Shown: one piece after another, positions 43,591 through 53,038 of the stretch
Layout of the letters: every line of letters begins with the position of its first letter
How positions within the stretch are numbered: position 1 is the stretch's first letter
Source: Amycolatopsis circi
GTDB taxonomy: Bacteria > Actinomycetota > Actinomycetes > Mycobacteriales > Pseudonocardiaceae
Length of the DNA stretch: 64,000 nt
Assembly: GCF_003385235.1 (NCBI RefSeq)
Contig: NZ_PQIA01000028.1
Coordinates: forward strand, 1 to 64,000
Direction: 5' to 3'
The notes under the pieces: model-generated
The model's database searches: none
The model's input: the letters and a program-made list of their open reading frames with translations, nothing else
What the model was told of the DNA's origin: nothing
Made by a program: the position numbers and the translations under genes

Positions 43591-46214
43591 CGTCCACCGT
43601 TGAAAAACAACCTCAGTCGCGAGGGGGAGCGCCCGCTGAAGACAGCGAGAGCGGTCCGCGGCTGACTCACCGCCAAATCGTCACGATCATCAGCGGCCTG
43701 ATGTGCGGCATGTTCCTCGCCGCGCTCGACCAGACGATCGTGGGCACCTCGATCGTCCGCATCGCCAACGACCTGCACGGCTTCGACCTGCAGGCGTGGG
43801 CGACCACGGCGTACCTGATCACGTCGACGATCGCCACGCCGATCTACGGCAAGCTTTCCGACATCTACGGCCGCAAGCCGTTCTACCTCGCCGCGATCGC
43901 GATCTTCGTCGTCGGTTCGGCGGCAGCGTCGTTCTCGACGTCGATGTACGAACTGGCCGCGTTCCGCGCGGTGCAGGGTCTCGGTGCCGGCGGTCTGATG
44001 TCGCTGGCCATGACGATCATCGGCGACGTGGTGCCGCCGCGGGAACGCGCGCGGTACCAGGGTTACTTCCTCGCCGTGTTCGGCACTTCGACCGTGCTCG
44101 GGCCGGTGCTCGGCGGCTTCTTCGCCGGCTTCGACACCCTCGGCGGCCTGCACGGCTGGCGCTGGGTCTTCCTGATCAACGTGCCGATCGGCGTCGTCGC
44201 GATGTTCGTCGTCGCGAAGGTGCTGAACGTCCCGCACAACCGCCACGACCACAAGATCGACTGGTGGGGCGCGCTCACCATGGTCGTCGCCGTGGTGCCG
44301 TTCCTCGTCGTCGCCGAACAGGGCCAGAAGTGGGGCTGGGGCGATCAGAAGTCGATCTGGATGTACATCATCGGCGGCGTCGGCGTCGTGCTGTTCATCG
44401 TCGTCGAAAAACTCATGAAGGACGCCGCGCTGATCCCGTTGCGGCTGTTCAAGAACTCGACCTTCAGCGTGGCCATCATCGGCGGCGTGATCGTCGGTGT
44501 GGCGATGTTCGGCGCGATCACGATGATCCCGCAGTACCTGCAGGTCGTGCAGGGTTACACGCCGACCGAATCGGGTCTGCTGATGCTGCCGCTGATGGTC
44601 GGCATCATGTCCGCCTCGATCATCTCCGGCCGGATCACCTCGAAGACCGGGCGCTACAAGATCTTCCCGGTCATCGGCACGATCCTGATCGCGGCGGGCG
44701 CGTTCTTCTTCGCGCTGGTCAAATACGACACCCCGATCTGGCACCCGCTGGTGGCCGCGCTGATCATCGGTCTCGGCCTCGGCCAGTGCATGCAGACGCT
44801 GATCATCGCGGTGCAGAACGCGGGCCCGCGCAAGGACATGGGCGTGTCGACGGCGTCGGCTACGTTCTTCCGCCAGATCGGCGGTACCGCCGGGGTCGCG
44901 GTGTTCCTGACGATTCTGTTCAACGTGCTGCCGGGCAACATCACCAAGGCGTTCGGCGGGCACATGCCGCAAGGCGCGGGCGGTCAGCTGAACGACCTGT
45001 CGAGCAACACGAGCGTCATCCAGACGCTGCCGGAAGCGGTGCGCACGCCGATCCTGATCGGCTTCACCGAGTCCATCACCACGGTGTTCTGGGTCGCGGG
45101 CGGCGTCGCGCTGCTGGCCACGCTGGTGCTGCTGTTCATGAAGGAGATCCCGCTGGCTGGCATGAACCCGGCGGCGGCCGCGGTCGAAGGCGGCGAAGCG
45201 CTGCTGGACCTCGACGAGCCGGCCCCTGCCCCGGTCGCGGACGACACCGCCGAGATCAAGACGGGTTCGCTGTTCGAGGAGGCCCCGCGCGAGCCGGTGC
45301 TCGTCGGAGCCGGGGGCAAGCATGCCCTGACCAACGGCCACGGCGACGCTCAGGCGATCGCTGACGCCCGGCCGATGCCGATCACCAACTCGCTGGCCGA
45401 CGCCGAATTCGGCACGACCACCAGCTCGGGAGGTGTCCCGGTCACCGGCCACGTGCGCCGCCAGGACGGCAGCCACGTGAGCGCGGCCGCGCTGACCCTG
45501 ATCGACCAGCAGGGCCGTCAGGTGGCGCGGGCGACCGGCAACGGCGACGGCAGCTACTCGATCCCGACCCAGGGACCGGGAACGTACGTGCTGATCGTGT
45601 CCGCTCCCGGGCATCAGCCGCAGGCCTCCAGCGTGGTGGTCGGCGGGCACCCGGCGAATCTGGACGTCACGCTCACCGGTTCCGGCGAGCTGACCGGCGT
45701 GGTCCGTTCGATCGGCACCGCGACCCCGCTGGCCAACGCGACGGTCACGCTGACCGACTCGCGCGGCGAGGTCAACGGCGCGTTCATCACCACCGAGGAC
45801 GGCGTCTACACCTTCAGCGGCGTCGGCGCCGGGCAGTACACGCTGGTCGCGAGCGGCCCGCACTACCGCCCGGTCGCGGTCACGCTGACGGTGCCGGACA
45901 GCGGCGTGCTTCGCCACGACGTCGAACTCGCCGGCGCGGTGCTGCTCCAGGGCGTCGCGCGCACCGAGGGCGACCGGATCGTGCCGGACGCGCGGATCAC
46001 CGTGCTCGACGCGAACGGCAACGTCGCGGCGGTGGCCCGCACCGACAGCGAGGGCCGGTATGTCGTCAGCGACCTGCCGATCGGCTCCTACACGGTCGTG
46101 GCGAGCGGCTACCCGCCCGCCACCAGCCAGGTGACGCTGAACGACGGCGAGGCCCAGCACGACGTGCGGCTGAGCTACGACCAGGCGCTCGACGAGCTGG
46201 TCGACCGGTCATGA
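43587..46214 (+). CDS. 14-TM MFS exporter fused to three carboxypeptidase-regulatory-like beta-sandwich domains
   Basis: The 875-residue protein has 14 helices in residues 30-525 (motif A YGKLSDIYGRKPFYL, motif C STVLGPVLGGFFAG, TM1 LAALDQTIVG), the EmrB/QacA exporter type. An acidic linker of about 80 residues leads to three tandem repeats (about 615-700, 700-785, 785-865) of the CarboxypepD_reg/SpaA-like fold: GVPVTGHVRRQDGSHVSAAA, LANATVTLTDSRGEVNGAFI, SEGRYVVSDLPIGSYTVVAS. With an even TM number the repeats are cytoplasmic, unusual for this fold. It is coupled by ATGA to MarR before and YceI after, whose N-terminus is a fourth copy of the module. Confidence 0.92.
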   Translation: MTSTVEKQPQSRGGAPAEDSESGPRLTHRQIVTIISGLMCGMFLAALDQTIVGTSIVRIANDLHGFDLQAWATTAYLITSTIATPIYGKLSDIYGRKPFYLAAIAIFVVGSAAASFSTSMYELAAFRAVQGLGAGGLMSLAMTIIGDVVPPRERARYQGYFLAVFGTSTVLGPVLGGFFAGFDTLGGLHGWRWVFLINVPIGVVAMFVVAKVLNVPHNRHDHKIDWWGALTMVVAVVPFLVVAEQGQKWGWGDQKSIWMYIIGGVGVVLFIVVEKLMKDAALIPLRLFKNSTFSVAIIGGVIVGVAMFGAITMIPQYLQVVQGYTPTESGLLMLPLMVGIMSASIISGRITSKTGRYKIFPVIGTILIAAGAFFFALVKYDTPIWHPLVAALIIGLGLGQCMQTLIIAVQNAGPRKDMGVSTASATFFRQIGGTAGVAVFLTILFNVLPGNITKAFGGHMPQGAGGQLNDLSSNTSVIQTLPEAVRTPILIGFTESITTVFWVAGGVALLATLVLLFMKEIPLAGMNPAAAAVEGGEALLDLDEPAPAPVADDTAEIKTGSLFEEAPREPVLVGAGGKHALTNGHGDAQAIADARPMPITNSLADAEFGTTTSSGGVPVTGHVRRQDGSHVSAAALTLIDQQGRQVARATGNGDGSYSIPTQGPGTYVLIVSAPGHQPQASSVVVGGHPANLDVTLTGSGELTGVVRSIGTATPLANATVTLTDSRGEVNGAFITTEDGVYTFSGVGAGQYTLVASGPHYRPVAVTLTVPDSGVLRHDVELAGAVLLQGVARTEGDRIVPDARITVLDANGNVAAVARTDSEGRYVVSDLPIGSYTVVASGYPPATSQVTLNDGEAQHDVRLSYDQALDELVDRS

Positions 46215-47035
46215 GCGGGGGCCTGCGCGCACAGCTGCGCTCGAACGGCGGATGGCCGGTCGAGAACGCGGTGCTCACGGTCACCGATCTGAACGGTCGC
46301 CAGGTCGCGCGGCAGGTCACGGACGCGAAGGGGGCAGTGGTCACCGATCCGCTGCCCCCGGGCGTCTACACCGCCGTGATCACCGCGCCGGGATACACGC
46401 CGATGGCCCGCACCGTGCAGATCGGCTCCGACGGGGCCGGACTGCTCGGCGACATCGCGCTGGTGCCGGTTTCCGGCGCGGTCGAGCTGCCGCCCGAGGG
46501 CCCCTGGACGATCGACCCGATGCACTCGTCGGTGGTCGCCACCGCGCGGCACATGGGCATCGCAAGCATCAAGGTGCGGTTCCCGGACGTGGCCGGGCGG
46601 ATCGACGTCGCCCGGCCGGTCGAGCGGTCGACGGTGCACGCCGAGATCAAGGCGGGCAGCATCGAAAGCGGCATCAAGATGCGGGACGACCACCTGCGTT
46701 CGGCCGAATTCCTCGACGTCGACGCGTATCCGCTCATCACGTTCGAAAGCACCGGGCTTTCCCAGCTCGGCACGGACAACTGGGCGCTGCGCGGCGTGCT
46801 GACGCTGCACGGCGAACGCCGCGACGTCACGCTCGACCTGCGCTACACCGGGCACGGCCCGGACCCGTGGGGCGGCGTGCGTGCCGCGTTCCACGCCGAA
46901 ACGCAATTGCACCGCAACGATTTCGCGATCAACTACAGCGCGATGGTGCGGGCGGGCGTGGCCGCGATCGGCACGACCGTCAAGGTGGAGCTGGACATCG
47001 AGGCGGTGCAGGGCGAGTCCCTGCCGCAGTTCTAG
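46211..47035 (+). CDS. YceI family protein with N-terminal carboxypeptidase-regulatory-like domain
   Basis: The 274-residue protein begins with a beta-sandwich module (residues 5-90: VENAVLTVTDLNGRQVARQV, LPPGVYTAVITAPGYTPMAR) and continues with a YceI lipocalin-like domain (WTIDPMHSSVVATARHMG, SIESGIKMRDDHLRSAEFLD, ITFESTG, LTLHGERRDVTLDL, GVRAAFHAETQLHRNDFAI). YceI domains bind polyisoprenoid or other amphiphilic chains. There is no signal peptide, so it should be cytoplasmic. It overlaps the exporter gene by ATGA (46211-46214). A hand-off of a lipidic cargo to the exporter through the shared module is inference. Confidence 0.92.
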   Translation: MSGGLRAQLRSNGGWPVENAVLTVTDLNGRQVARQVTDAKGAVVTDPLPPGVYTAVITAPGYTPMARTVQIGSDGAGLLGDIALVPVSGAVELPPEGPWTIDPMHSSVVATARHMGIASIKVRFPDVAGRIDVARPVERSTVHAEIKAGSIESGIKMRDDHLRSAEFLDVDAYPLITFESTGLSQLGTDNWALRGVLTLHGERRDVTLDLRYTGHGPDPWGGVRAAFHAETQLHRNDFAINYSAMVRAGVAAIGTTVKVELDIEAVQGESLPQF

Positions 47036-47046
47036 AGAAAGCCGCG

Positions 47047-47080
47047 ACAGGCCGCCCGGGAACTGTTCCGGGCGGCCTGT
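47047..47080 (+). terminator. Terminator of the MarR-MFS-YceI operon
   Basis: ACAGGCCGCCCGG (47047-47059) pairs with CCGGGCGGCCTGT (47068-47080), followed by TCGTTGTCCT, starting 12 bp after the YceI stop. Confidence 0.85.
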
Positions 47081-47200
47081 TCGTTGTCCTGGGCGAAAAG
47101 GGTGAACAGTCTGGTTACCCCAGCAATACCCAAAGTCACCGAATGCGGAGGATTCGATGGTTGCGTACTGCAGCCGGTTCCGGCCACGTAGGCTCTTCGC

Positions 47201-47878
47201 GTGAACCTCGACGCCGCCCAGCCCGCGCACGCCGCGGGGATCGGCCTGAGCTGGCTGGACACCGCCGGCCCGGTGCTCGTCTGGGTCATCGTGCTGTCGT
47301 TCGTGCTCATCGAATGCGCGCTCATCATCGGGCTCTTCCTGCCCGGCGATTCCCTGCTGTTCGGCGCGGGCGTGGTGCTCGCGCAGCACGGCTCGGACCT
47401 CAACGCGTGGCTGCTGTCCGCGGCCGCGTTGCTCACCGCCGTGGTCGGCAACCAGATCGGCTACTACATCGGCCGCGGCGCGGGCACCACGCTGATCGCC
47501 CGGCGCGGCGGGCGGATGCTCAACCGGCACAACCTCGAACGCGCGCAGGAGTTCCTGGACCGCAAGGGATTCTTCGCGATCGTCGCGGCCAGGTGGATCC
47601 CGTGGATCCGCACGCTGGCCCCGCTCATCGCCGGCGCCGCGCGGATGGATTCGCGGCGGTTCCTGCTCGCCACCACCGTCGGCGGGCTGCTGTGGGTGCC
47701 CACGCTGGTGCTGGTCGGCTACTACGGGGCCGGGCTGCTCGACGTCATCCCGTGGGTCAAAACCGCGGCGTTGTGGGCGAGCATCGCGTTCTTCGTGTTC
47801 GGCACCGCGTACGGCGTGCTGCGCTACCGCCAGGAAATGCGGCGTCCGGTCGAAGAACCCGACGACGCGCACGCCTGA
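47201..47878 (+). CDS. DedA-family (VTT domain) membrane protein
   Basis: The product is 225 residues from GTG 47201. Family motifs are FVLIECALIIGLFLPGDSLL, VGNQIGYYIGRGAGTTL, FLDRKGFFAIVAARWIPWIR and IAGAARMDSRRFLLATTVGG. It is a lipid-scramblase/undecaprenyl-phosphate-recycling type protein. It lies after the operon terminator, so it is separately transcribed, but its lipid-carrier role fits the YceI neighbourhood. It is convergent with the VOC gene, with 4 bp between stops. Confidence 0.9.
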   Translation: MNLDAAQPAHAAGIGLSWLDTAGPVLVWVIVLSFVLIECALIIGLFLPGDSLLFGAGVVLAQHGSDLNAWLLSAAALLTAVVGNQIGYYIGRGAGTTLIARRGGRMLNRHNLERAQEFLDRKGFFAIVAARWIPWIRTLAPLIAGAARMDSRRFLLATTVGGLLWVPTLVLVGYYGAGLLDVIPWVKTAALWASIAFFVFGTAYGVLRYRQEMRRPVEEPDDAHA

Positions 47879-47882
47879 GCTT

Positions 47883-48293
47883 TCAGGCCGGGTCGGACCA
47901 GACTTCCAGCTGGATGCCGTCCGGATCGCGGAACACGATCACCGCCGAACCTTCGAAGGTCTGCGACTGCGTGGCGGGCAGGTAGGACACGCCGTACTCC
48001 CGCAGGCGGTCCTCCCATTCGGCCACCTCGGCGCGGGACGACACCGAGAACGCGACGTGGTCCAGACCAGTGCGTCTTTCGTCGAACACGGGTCTTCCGG
48101 TGTCCGGATGCTGGACCAGCACCACGGAGAAACCGTCTCCCGCCGAACGCAGAACTACTTTGCGCACCCCGGTTTCCGGGTCTTCGCGCCGATGGCTTTC
48201 CTCGAGGTCGAGCACCCGGACGTACCAGGGAACACTTCGGTCCACATCGGTCACGGTGAGCGCCAGATGGTGCACAGACGTGAGCTTGGGCAT
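47883..48293 (-). CDS. VOC family (glyoxalase-like) protein
   Basis: The 136-residue protein has two beta-alpha-beta-beta-beta halves: SVHHLALTVTDVDRSVPWYV with a metal-ligand His, and GLDHVAFSVSSRAEVAEWED with a second, ending VIVFRDPDGIQLEVWSDP (Glu ligand). A vicinal oxygen chelate enzyme, dioxygenase or lyase is expected; the substrate is unknown. ATG 48293 gives the family-typical start; the frame continues upstream into the SDR gene. It is last in the minus-strand row behind the sugar-uptake operon. Confidence 0.88.
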   Translation of the reverse strand: MPKLTSVHHLALTVTDVDRSVPWYVRVLDLEESHRREDPETGVRKVVLRSAGDGFSVVLVQHPDTGRPVFDERRTGLDHVAFSVSSRAEVAEWEDRLREYGVSYLPATQSQTFEGSAVIVFRDPDGIQLEVWSDPA

Positions 48294-48426
48294 GACTTTC
48301 GCGGCCGTCCTTTCAACCCCTTCGTTCCAGAGTCGCACACCGGCACAACCGCTTTGGGCGAGTTCACCGAGTTCCGGGGGCAATCGTGATCTGCCCGTCT
48401 CCGGGCGTCTCACAGTCCGAGATCGA

Positions 48427-49170
48427 TCAGCGACCGCCGCCGACCTCAAGCACGGCGCCGACAGTGAAAGACGCCTCCGGGGACAACAGCCACAGCACGG
48501 CCGCGGCGATCTCGTTCGGCTGTCCCGCGCGCCGGAGCGGGATCACGGCACTGAACCGCTCGGGCCGGTCCGGCATCCCCGCGGCGGCGTGCAGGCCGGT
48601 CTCGACCAGACCGGGAGACACGGCGTTGACCCGGATTCCCTCGTCGGCGACTTCCTGCGCGAGGCCGAAGCTGAGCGTGTTGACCGCCGCCTTGGACGCC
48701 GCGTAGTGCACCCATTCGCCCGCCGACCCGGTCCGCGAGGCCGTGGAAGACACGTTCACAATCGCTCCGCCAGACCCGCCGTAGCGCGTCGACATCCGCC
48801 GCACCGCCTCGCGGCAGCACAGGAAGACTCCCGTGACGTTGATGTCCAGCACGCGCCGCACGGTCTCGACGCTCTGCTCGTCGAGCCGTCCCGGGGTGTT
48901 GCCGGTGATGCCCGCGTTGTTCACCACGCCGACGAGCGGGCCCAGCTCGGCCGCCGCCGAAAAAAGGTCGCTGACCTGCTGTTCGTCAGACACGTCGGCT
49001 CGGTGCGCAAGCGCTTGCGCGCCATGGGAACGCACCCGCACGGCGACCTCCTCGGCCGGAGCCGGATCGCCGGAGTAGTTCACCACCACGTCGTAACCAC
49101 GGGTCGCGGCCAGTTCACAGATCGCCGCCCCGATGCCCCGGCTGCCGCCGGTGACGACCAAAACCCCCAC
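48427..49170 (-). CDS. SDR family oxidoreductase
   Basis: The 247-residue classical SDR has VLVVTGGSRGIGAAICELAA, VGVVNNAGITGN, VNVSSTASRTGS and HYAASKAAVNTLSFGLAQEV, then RVNAVSPGLVETGLHA. It resembles 3-oxoacyl-ACP reductase or sugar dehydrogenase members. It follows the W-rich gene by 17 bp and is probably the last gene of the fructose-type uptake operon, so a role in sugar oxidation is possible. Confidence 0.88.
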   Translation of the reverse strand: MGVLVVTGGSRGIGAAICELAATRGYDVVVNYSGDPAPAEEVAVRVRSHGAQALAHRADVSDEQQVSDLFSAAAELGPLVGVVNNAGITGNTPGRLDEQSVETVRRVLDINVTGVFLCCREAVRRMSTRYGGSGGAIVNVSSTASRTGSAGEWVHYAASKAAVNTLSFGLAQEVADEGIRVNAVSPGLVETGLHAAAGMPDRPERFSAVIPLRRAGQPNEIAAAVLWLLSPEASFTVGAVLEVGGGR

Positions 49171-49187
49171 AGGTCACTCCTCAAAAC

Positions 49188-49707
49188 TCAGCCAGGTTTG
49201 AGCGGCTCGACGAACTGCGCGTCGAGCCACCGCATCTGCGCCATCCACATCCACCACGTCGCGTCGTCCGGACAATGCTGCCCGTCGACACGCTTCGCCG
49301 CGCAGCCATGCTCCCAGCAGCGCGGTGATCGCCGTGCACACGTCGAGCAGCGCGCGTCCCCACCACCATTGGTGCATCGGCGTGTGCAGTTCGAGGACAC
49401 CGCCGTGCTCCGGCAGCACCGACAACGCCCAGTCCAGCCGGGTCCGCACGTCGGCGAGCACGTCGGGCTCCAGCTGCGGCTCGGTGGTGGTCTCGCGCAT
49501 CCGCTCCACCAGCAGCGCCAGCCTCGGATCCGCGGCGGGTGTCGCGGGCTCGGTCAGCTGCCGCTCGACCAGCGCCCGCAGCCCGTTCAGGTGCGTGCGC
49601 ACGAGCGGGAAGTACGGCGGGTACAGCACGGCGATCCGGGCGTCGCCGGCCCGGTCCCAGGTGACCGCGCCGGCGTAGGGATCCGTCGTCGCCGGATCGT
49701 CGAACAT
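49188..49707 (-). pseudogene. Uncharacterised W-rich protein gene with a probable frameshift
   Basis: ATG 49707 (or GTG 49710) opens a good coding frame through LELHTPMHQWWWGRALLDVC and ITALLG. Near 49308-49320 the coding signal moves to the next frame, which reads CPDDATWWMWMAQMRWLDAQ then FVEPLKPG and stops at 49188. In the original frame the remainder to 49174 has poor third-position GC and no protein character. One base too many (or two missing) in the GGGAG area would explain it. I do not recognise the family. It sits 17 bp after the kinase gene in the uptake operon. Confidence 0.7.
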
Positions 49708-49724
49708 CACCGCTCAGAGCCTGC

Positions 49725-50356
<632 letters not shown>

Positions 50357-50360
<4 letters not shown>

Positions 50361-51229
50361 CGCACTCCCTCTTCTCTGCTCTTCGCCAGTTCTCCGACCG
50401 GCCCGGTCCACGAACGCGGACCCACGTGCCGGACGCGTTCCGCGGCCACCGCGTTCGCGTATCCGATCCAGTCGGGGACGGCGCTGTCCCGGTTCGCCAC
50501 GGCGTACGCGAGCGCACCGTGCCACACGTCTCCGGCCCCCAGGGTGTCCCGCGCTTCGACGAGCGGCACGGGGACCTGCCCAGAGTCTTCCGTAGTGCTC
50601 CAGGCGACCGGCTCCGGGCCCGCCGTCGTGATCGTCACTGACACTCCGCGTTCGGCCAAACTCGGTGCGGGAGCACGGAACCGCGCCGAACAGGCTGCCA
50701 CGCGGACCAGTGGCAGCAACTGGTCCAGTACCGGTTTCCAGCTGCCCGCGTCGAGGATCACCGGTATCTCGCGGGTGCGGGCTTCCCGGGCGACAGCAAG
50801 CGCTAGCTCGGGATGGTGCCCGTCGACGAGGACGGCTTTTACGCCGTCGAAAATCGGGGCGAGGTCAGGCAGTTCGAGCGGTTCGTCGGCGGCGGCGTTG
50901 CGGGAGACGACGGTTCGTTCGCCGTCGCCGTCCCGCACCACGACCGCGCTGACCGGCGGTGCCTGCGTGCGTTCTGGAGCGAGGTCGACCAGGTCGACGC
51001 CGCAGGCTTCGAGGTCAGCGCGCGCGAGTGCGGCCAGCGGGTGTGTACCGAGAGCCGTCACGAGAGTCGCTTCGCCACCGAGCGCCGCGACGGTCACCGC
51101 GGCGTTCGTCGCGGGCCCACCGGCCGCGACATCCACCTGCAGCGACTGCACTTTCTCGCTCGGCTCCGGAAATTCCGCGACCCGTTGTACGACATCGACG
51201 GTGCACAAGCCCGCCAGCAGCACTCGCAC
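50357..51229 (-). CDS. PfkB family carbohydrate kinase
   Basis: The product is 290 residues from GTG 51229, one base after the ATPase stop. The N-terminal AAGGPATNAAVTVAALGGEA and the C-terminal DTLGAGDVWHGALAYAVANR (catalytic GAGD Asp) are the PfkB signatures. It should phosphorylate the imported sugar, probably fructose or a related ketose. It is third from last in a fully coupled operon. Confidence 0.9.
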
Positions 51230-51230
51230 G

Positions 51231-52052
51231 TCAGGTCAACCCGGCGTGCGTGGTGGACGCGACCTCGACGACTTCGCCGTTGTCGTCGAGCTTCAACGCA
51301 CCGGTGAGCAGGCCGACGACCTGGTTCATGCTGTGCGACTTCGGCGTCACCACGGCGACGCGCTTGCCGAGCCGGTGCACGTGGATGCGGTCGGCGATTT
51401 CGAAGACGTGCGGCATGTTGTGGCTGATCAGCACCACCGGCAGGCCGCGGTCGCGGATCCGGCCGATCAGCTCCAACACCTTCGCGGATTCGGCGACGCC
51501 CAGCGCGGCCGTCGGCTCGTCCATGATCACCGCTTTGGTGCCGAACGCCGCCGCGCGCGCCACCGCGACACCTTGCCGCTGGCCACCGGACAGCGTTTCC
51601 ACCAGCTGCGAAATGGATTTGACCTTGATGCCGAGGTCGTCCAGGATCCGCTGCGCGTCGGTGCGCATGGCCGCGGTGTCGAGCTTGCGCAACCCGATGC
51701 CGAACGGGCCCTTCAGCCGCTTTTCCCTGCCGAGGAACATGTTCGACGCGATGTCCAGCGCCGGCGCGACCGCCAGATCCTGATACACCGTCTCGATTCC
51801 GTAATGCCGGGCGTCCAACGGGGACTTGAAGTGGACCGTCTTGCCGTCCACTTTGATCTCTCCGGCGTCCGGCACCACCGCACCGGACAATGCCTTGATG
51901 AGACTGGACTTTCCGGCCCCGTTGTCGCCGACCACGGCGAGCACTTCGCCGGGGTAGAGGTCGAAATCGGCGCCGTCGATGGCGGTGACCCGGCCGTAGC
52001 GCTTCACCAGGCCGCGCGCGGAAAGGGTCGGCTGCTGCTGCGTGGTAGTCAT
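51231..52052 (-). CDS. frcA: Sugar ABC transporter ATP-binding protein (FrcA-like)
   Basis: The product is 273 residues from ATG 52052. A single ABC domain carries Walker A VVGDNGAGKSSLIKALSG, signature ETLSGGQRQGVAVARAAA, Walker B AVIMDEPTAAL and switch LISHNMPHV. Being one-domain rather than the two-domain RbsA/MglA type is a feature of the FrcBCA fructose system. It overlaps the permease gene by ATGA. It powers import at the cytoplasmic face. Confidence 0.88.
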   Translation of the reverse strand: MTTTQQQPTLSARGLVKRYGRVTAIDGADFDLYPGEVLAVVGDNGAGKSSLIKALSGAVVPDAGEIKVDGKTVHFKSPLDARHYGIETVYQDLAVAPALDIASNMFLGREKRLKGPFGIGLRKLDTAAMRTDAQRILDDLGIKVKSISQLVETLSGGQRQGVAVARAAAFGTKAVIMDEPTAALGVAESAKVLELIGRIRDRGLPVVLISHNMPHVFEIADRIHVHRLGKRVAVVTPKSHSMNQVVGLLTGALKLDDNGEVVEVASTTHAGLT

Positions 52053-53038
52053 GACTGCTGCTGCCTCCGTGCGATCCGGTCCACGACCACCGCGGCGATC
52101 AGCAACGCGCCGGTCGCCAGGTCCTGGTAGTTGCCGTCCACGCCCATCTGCGTCAGGCCCGAGCGCAGCACCGCGACGACCAGCGCGCCGAACAGCGTGC
52201 CCAGCACCGAACCGCGGCCGCCGAACAGGCTCGTGCCGCCCAGCACCACGGCGGTGATCGAGTCGAGGTTGCCGAGCTGGAACTGGTTCGGGTCGGCGTT
52301 CGGCGTGCGGCCGAGCGCCTGCCACGCGGCGATGCCGAAGCACAGACCGGCGACCAGGTAGACCGACAGCACGGTGCGGTTGACCTTGATCCCGGACAGC
52401 CGCGCGGACTCCGGCGCGTTGCCGACGGCGTAAACGTGCTTGCCCCACGCGGTTTTCGTGAGTGCGTACCAGACGACGAGGAACATGAGCAGCGCGAGCG
52501 TCATGCCGTAGGTGATCGGGATGCCGCCGAAGAGGTACCGCTTCGTGCCGAGCCAGGTGAGCAGCCCGTCGGACACCGGAACCGCCTGGCCGCCTGCGAG
52601 CAGCTTCGCCACCGCGGTCAGGCCGGTGAACGTGCCGAGCGTGATGATGAAGGCGGGCAACTTGATCCGCGTCGCCAGGGTGCCGATGAACAGGCCGACG
52701 ATGACAGTCAGCACGACCCCGGCCAGCAGGGCGAAGAAAACGTTCGTGACGGACGCCAGTTTCGCCATCACCAGCGTCGCCACGACCATCGACGACGCGT
52801 TGGAAAGGTCGATGCCCGCGATCAGGATGATCAGCGTCTGGCCGAGCGCGAGCGTGCCGACCACCAGCGACTGCTGGACCACTGTGGACAGATTGTCCAG
52901 GTCGAAAAAGGTGTCCGTGGCAAAGGAAAACACCACGATCGCCACGATCAGCGCCAGCGCCGGGCCGACCGCCGGGGCACGCAGGAAGAACTCGCCGAGC
53001 GTCTCGCGCTCGCGGTTGTTGACCGTCGCGCTCGTCAT
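52049..53038 (-). CDS. frcC: Sugar ABC transporter permease (FrcC-like)
   Basis: The 329-residue protein is of the RbsC/BPD_transp_2 type with about 9-10 helices; typical segments are LVVGTLALGQTLIILIAGID, LPAFIITLGTFTGLTAVAKL, GKHVYAVGNAPESARLSGIK and AVVLGGTSLFGGRGSVLGTL (EAA-like region contacting the ATPase). It is coupled by ATGA to both the binding-protein and ATPase genes. Confidence 0.88.
   Translation of the reverse strand: MTSATVNNRERETLGEFFLRAPAVGPALALIVAIVVFSFATDTFFDLDNLSTVVQQSLVVGTLALGQTLIILIAGIDLSNASSMVVATLVMAKLASVTNVFFALLAGVVLTVIVGLFIGTLATRIKLPAFIITLGTFTGLTAVAKLLAGGQAVPVSDGLLTWLGTKRYLFGGIPITYGMTLALLMFLVVWYALTKTAWGKHVYAVGNAPESARLSGIKVNRTVLSVYLVAGLCFGIAAWQALGRTPNADPNQFQLGNLDSITAVVLGGTSLFGGRGSVLGTLFGALVVAVLRSGLTQMGVDGNYQDLATGALLIAAVVVDRIARRQQQS

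Noticed and set aside
43071..46160. A 1029-codon open frame on the minus strand opposite the MFS-fusion exporter
   Set aside because: It is antisense to a gene with clear transporter motifs; the translation is Arg/His/Asp-rich without domains, a common result of high-GC codon bias.
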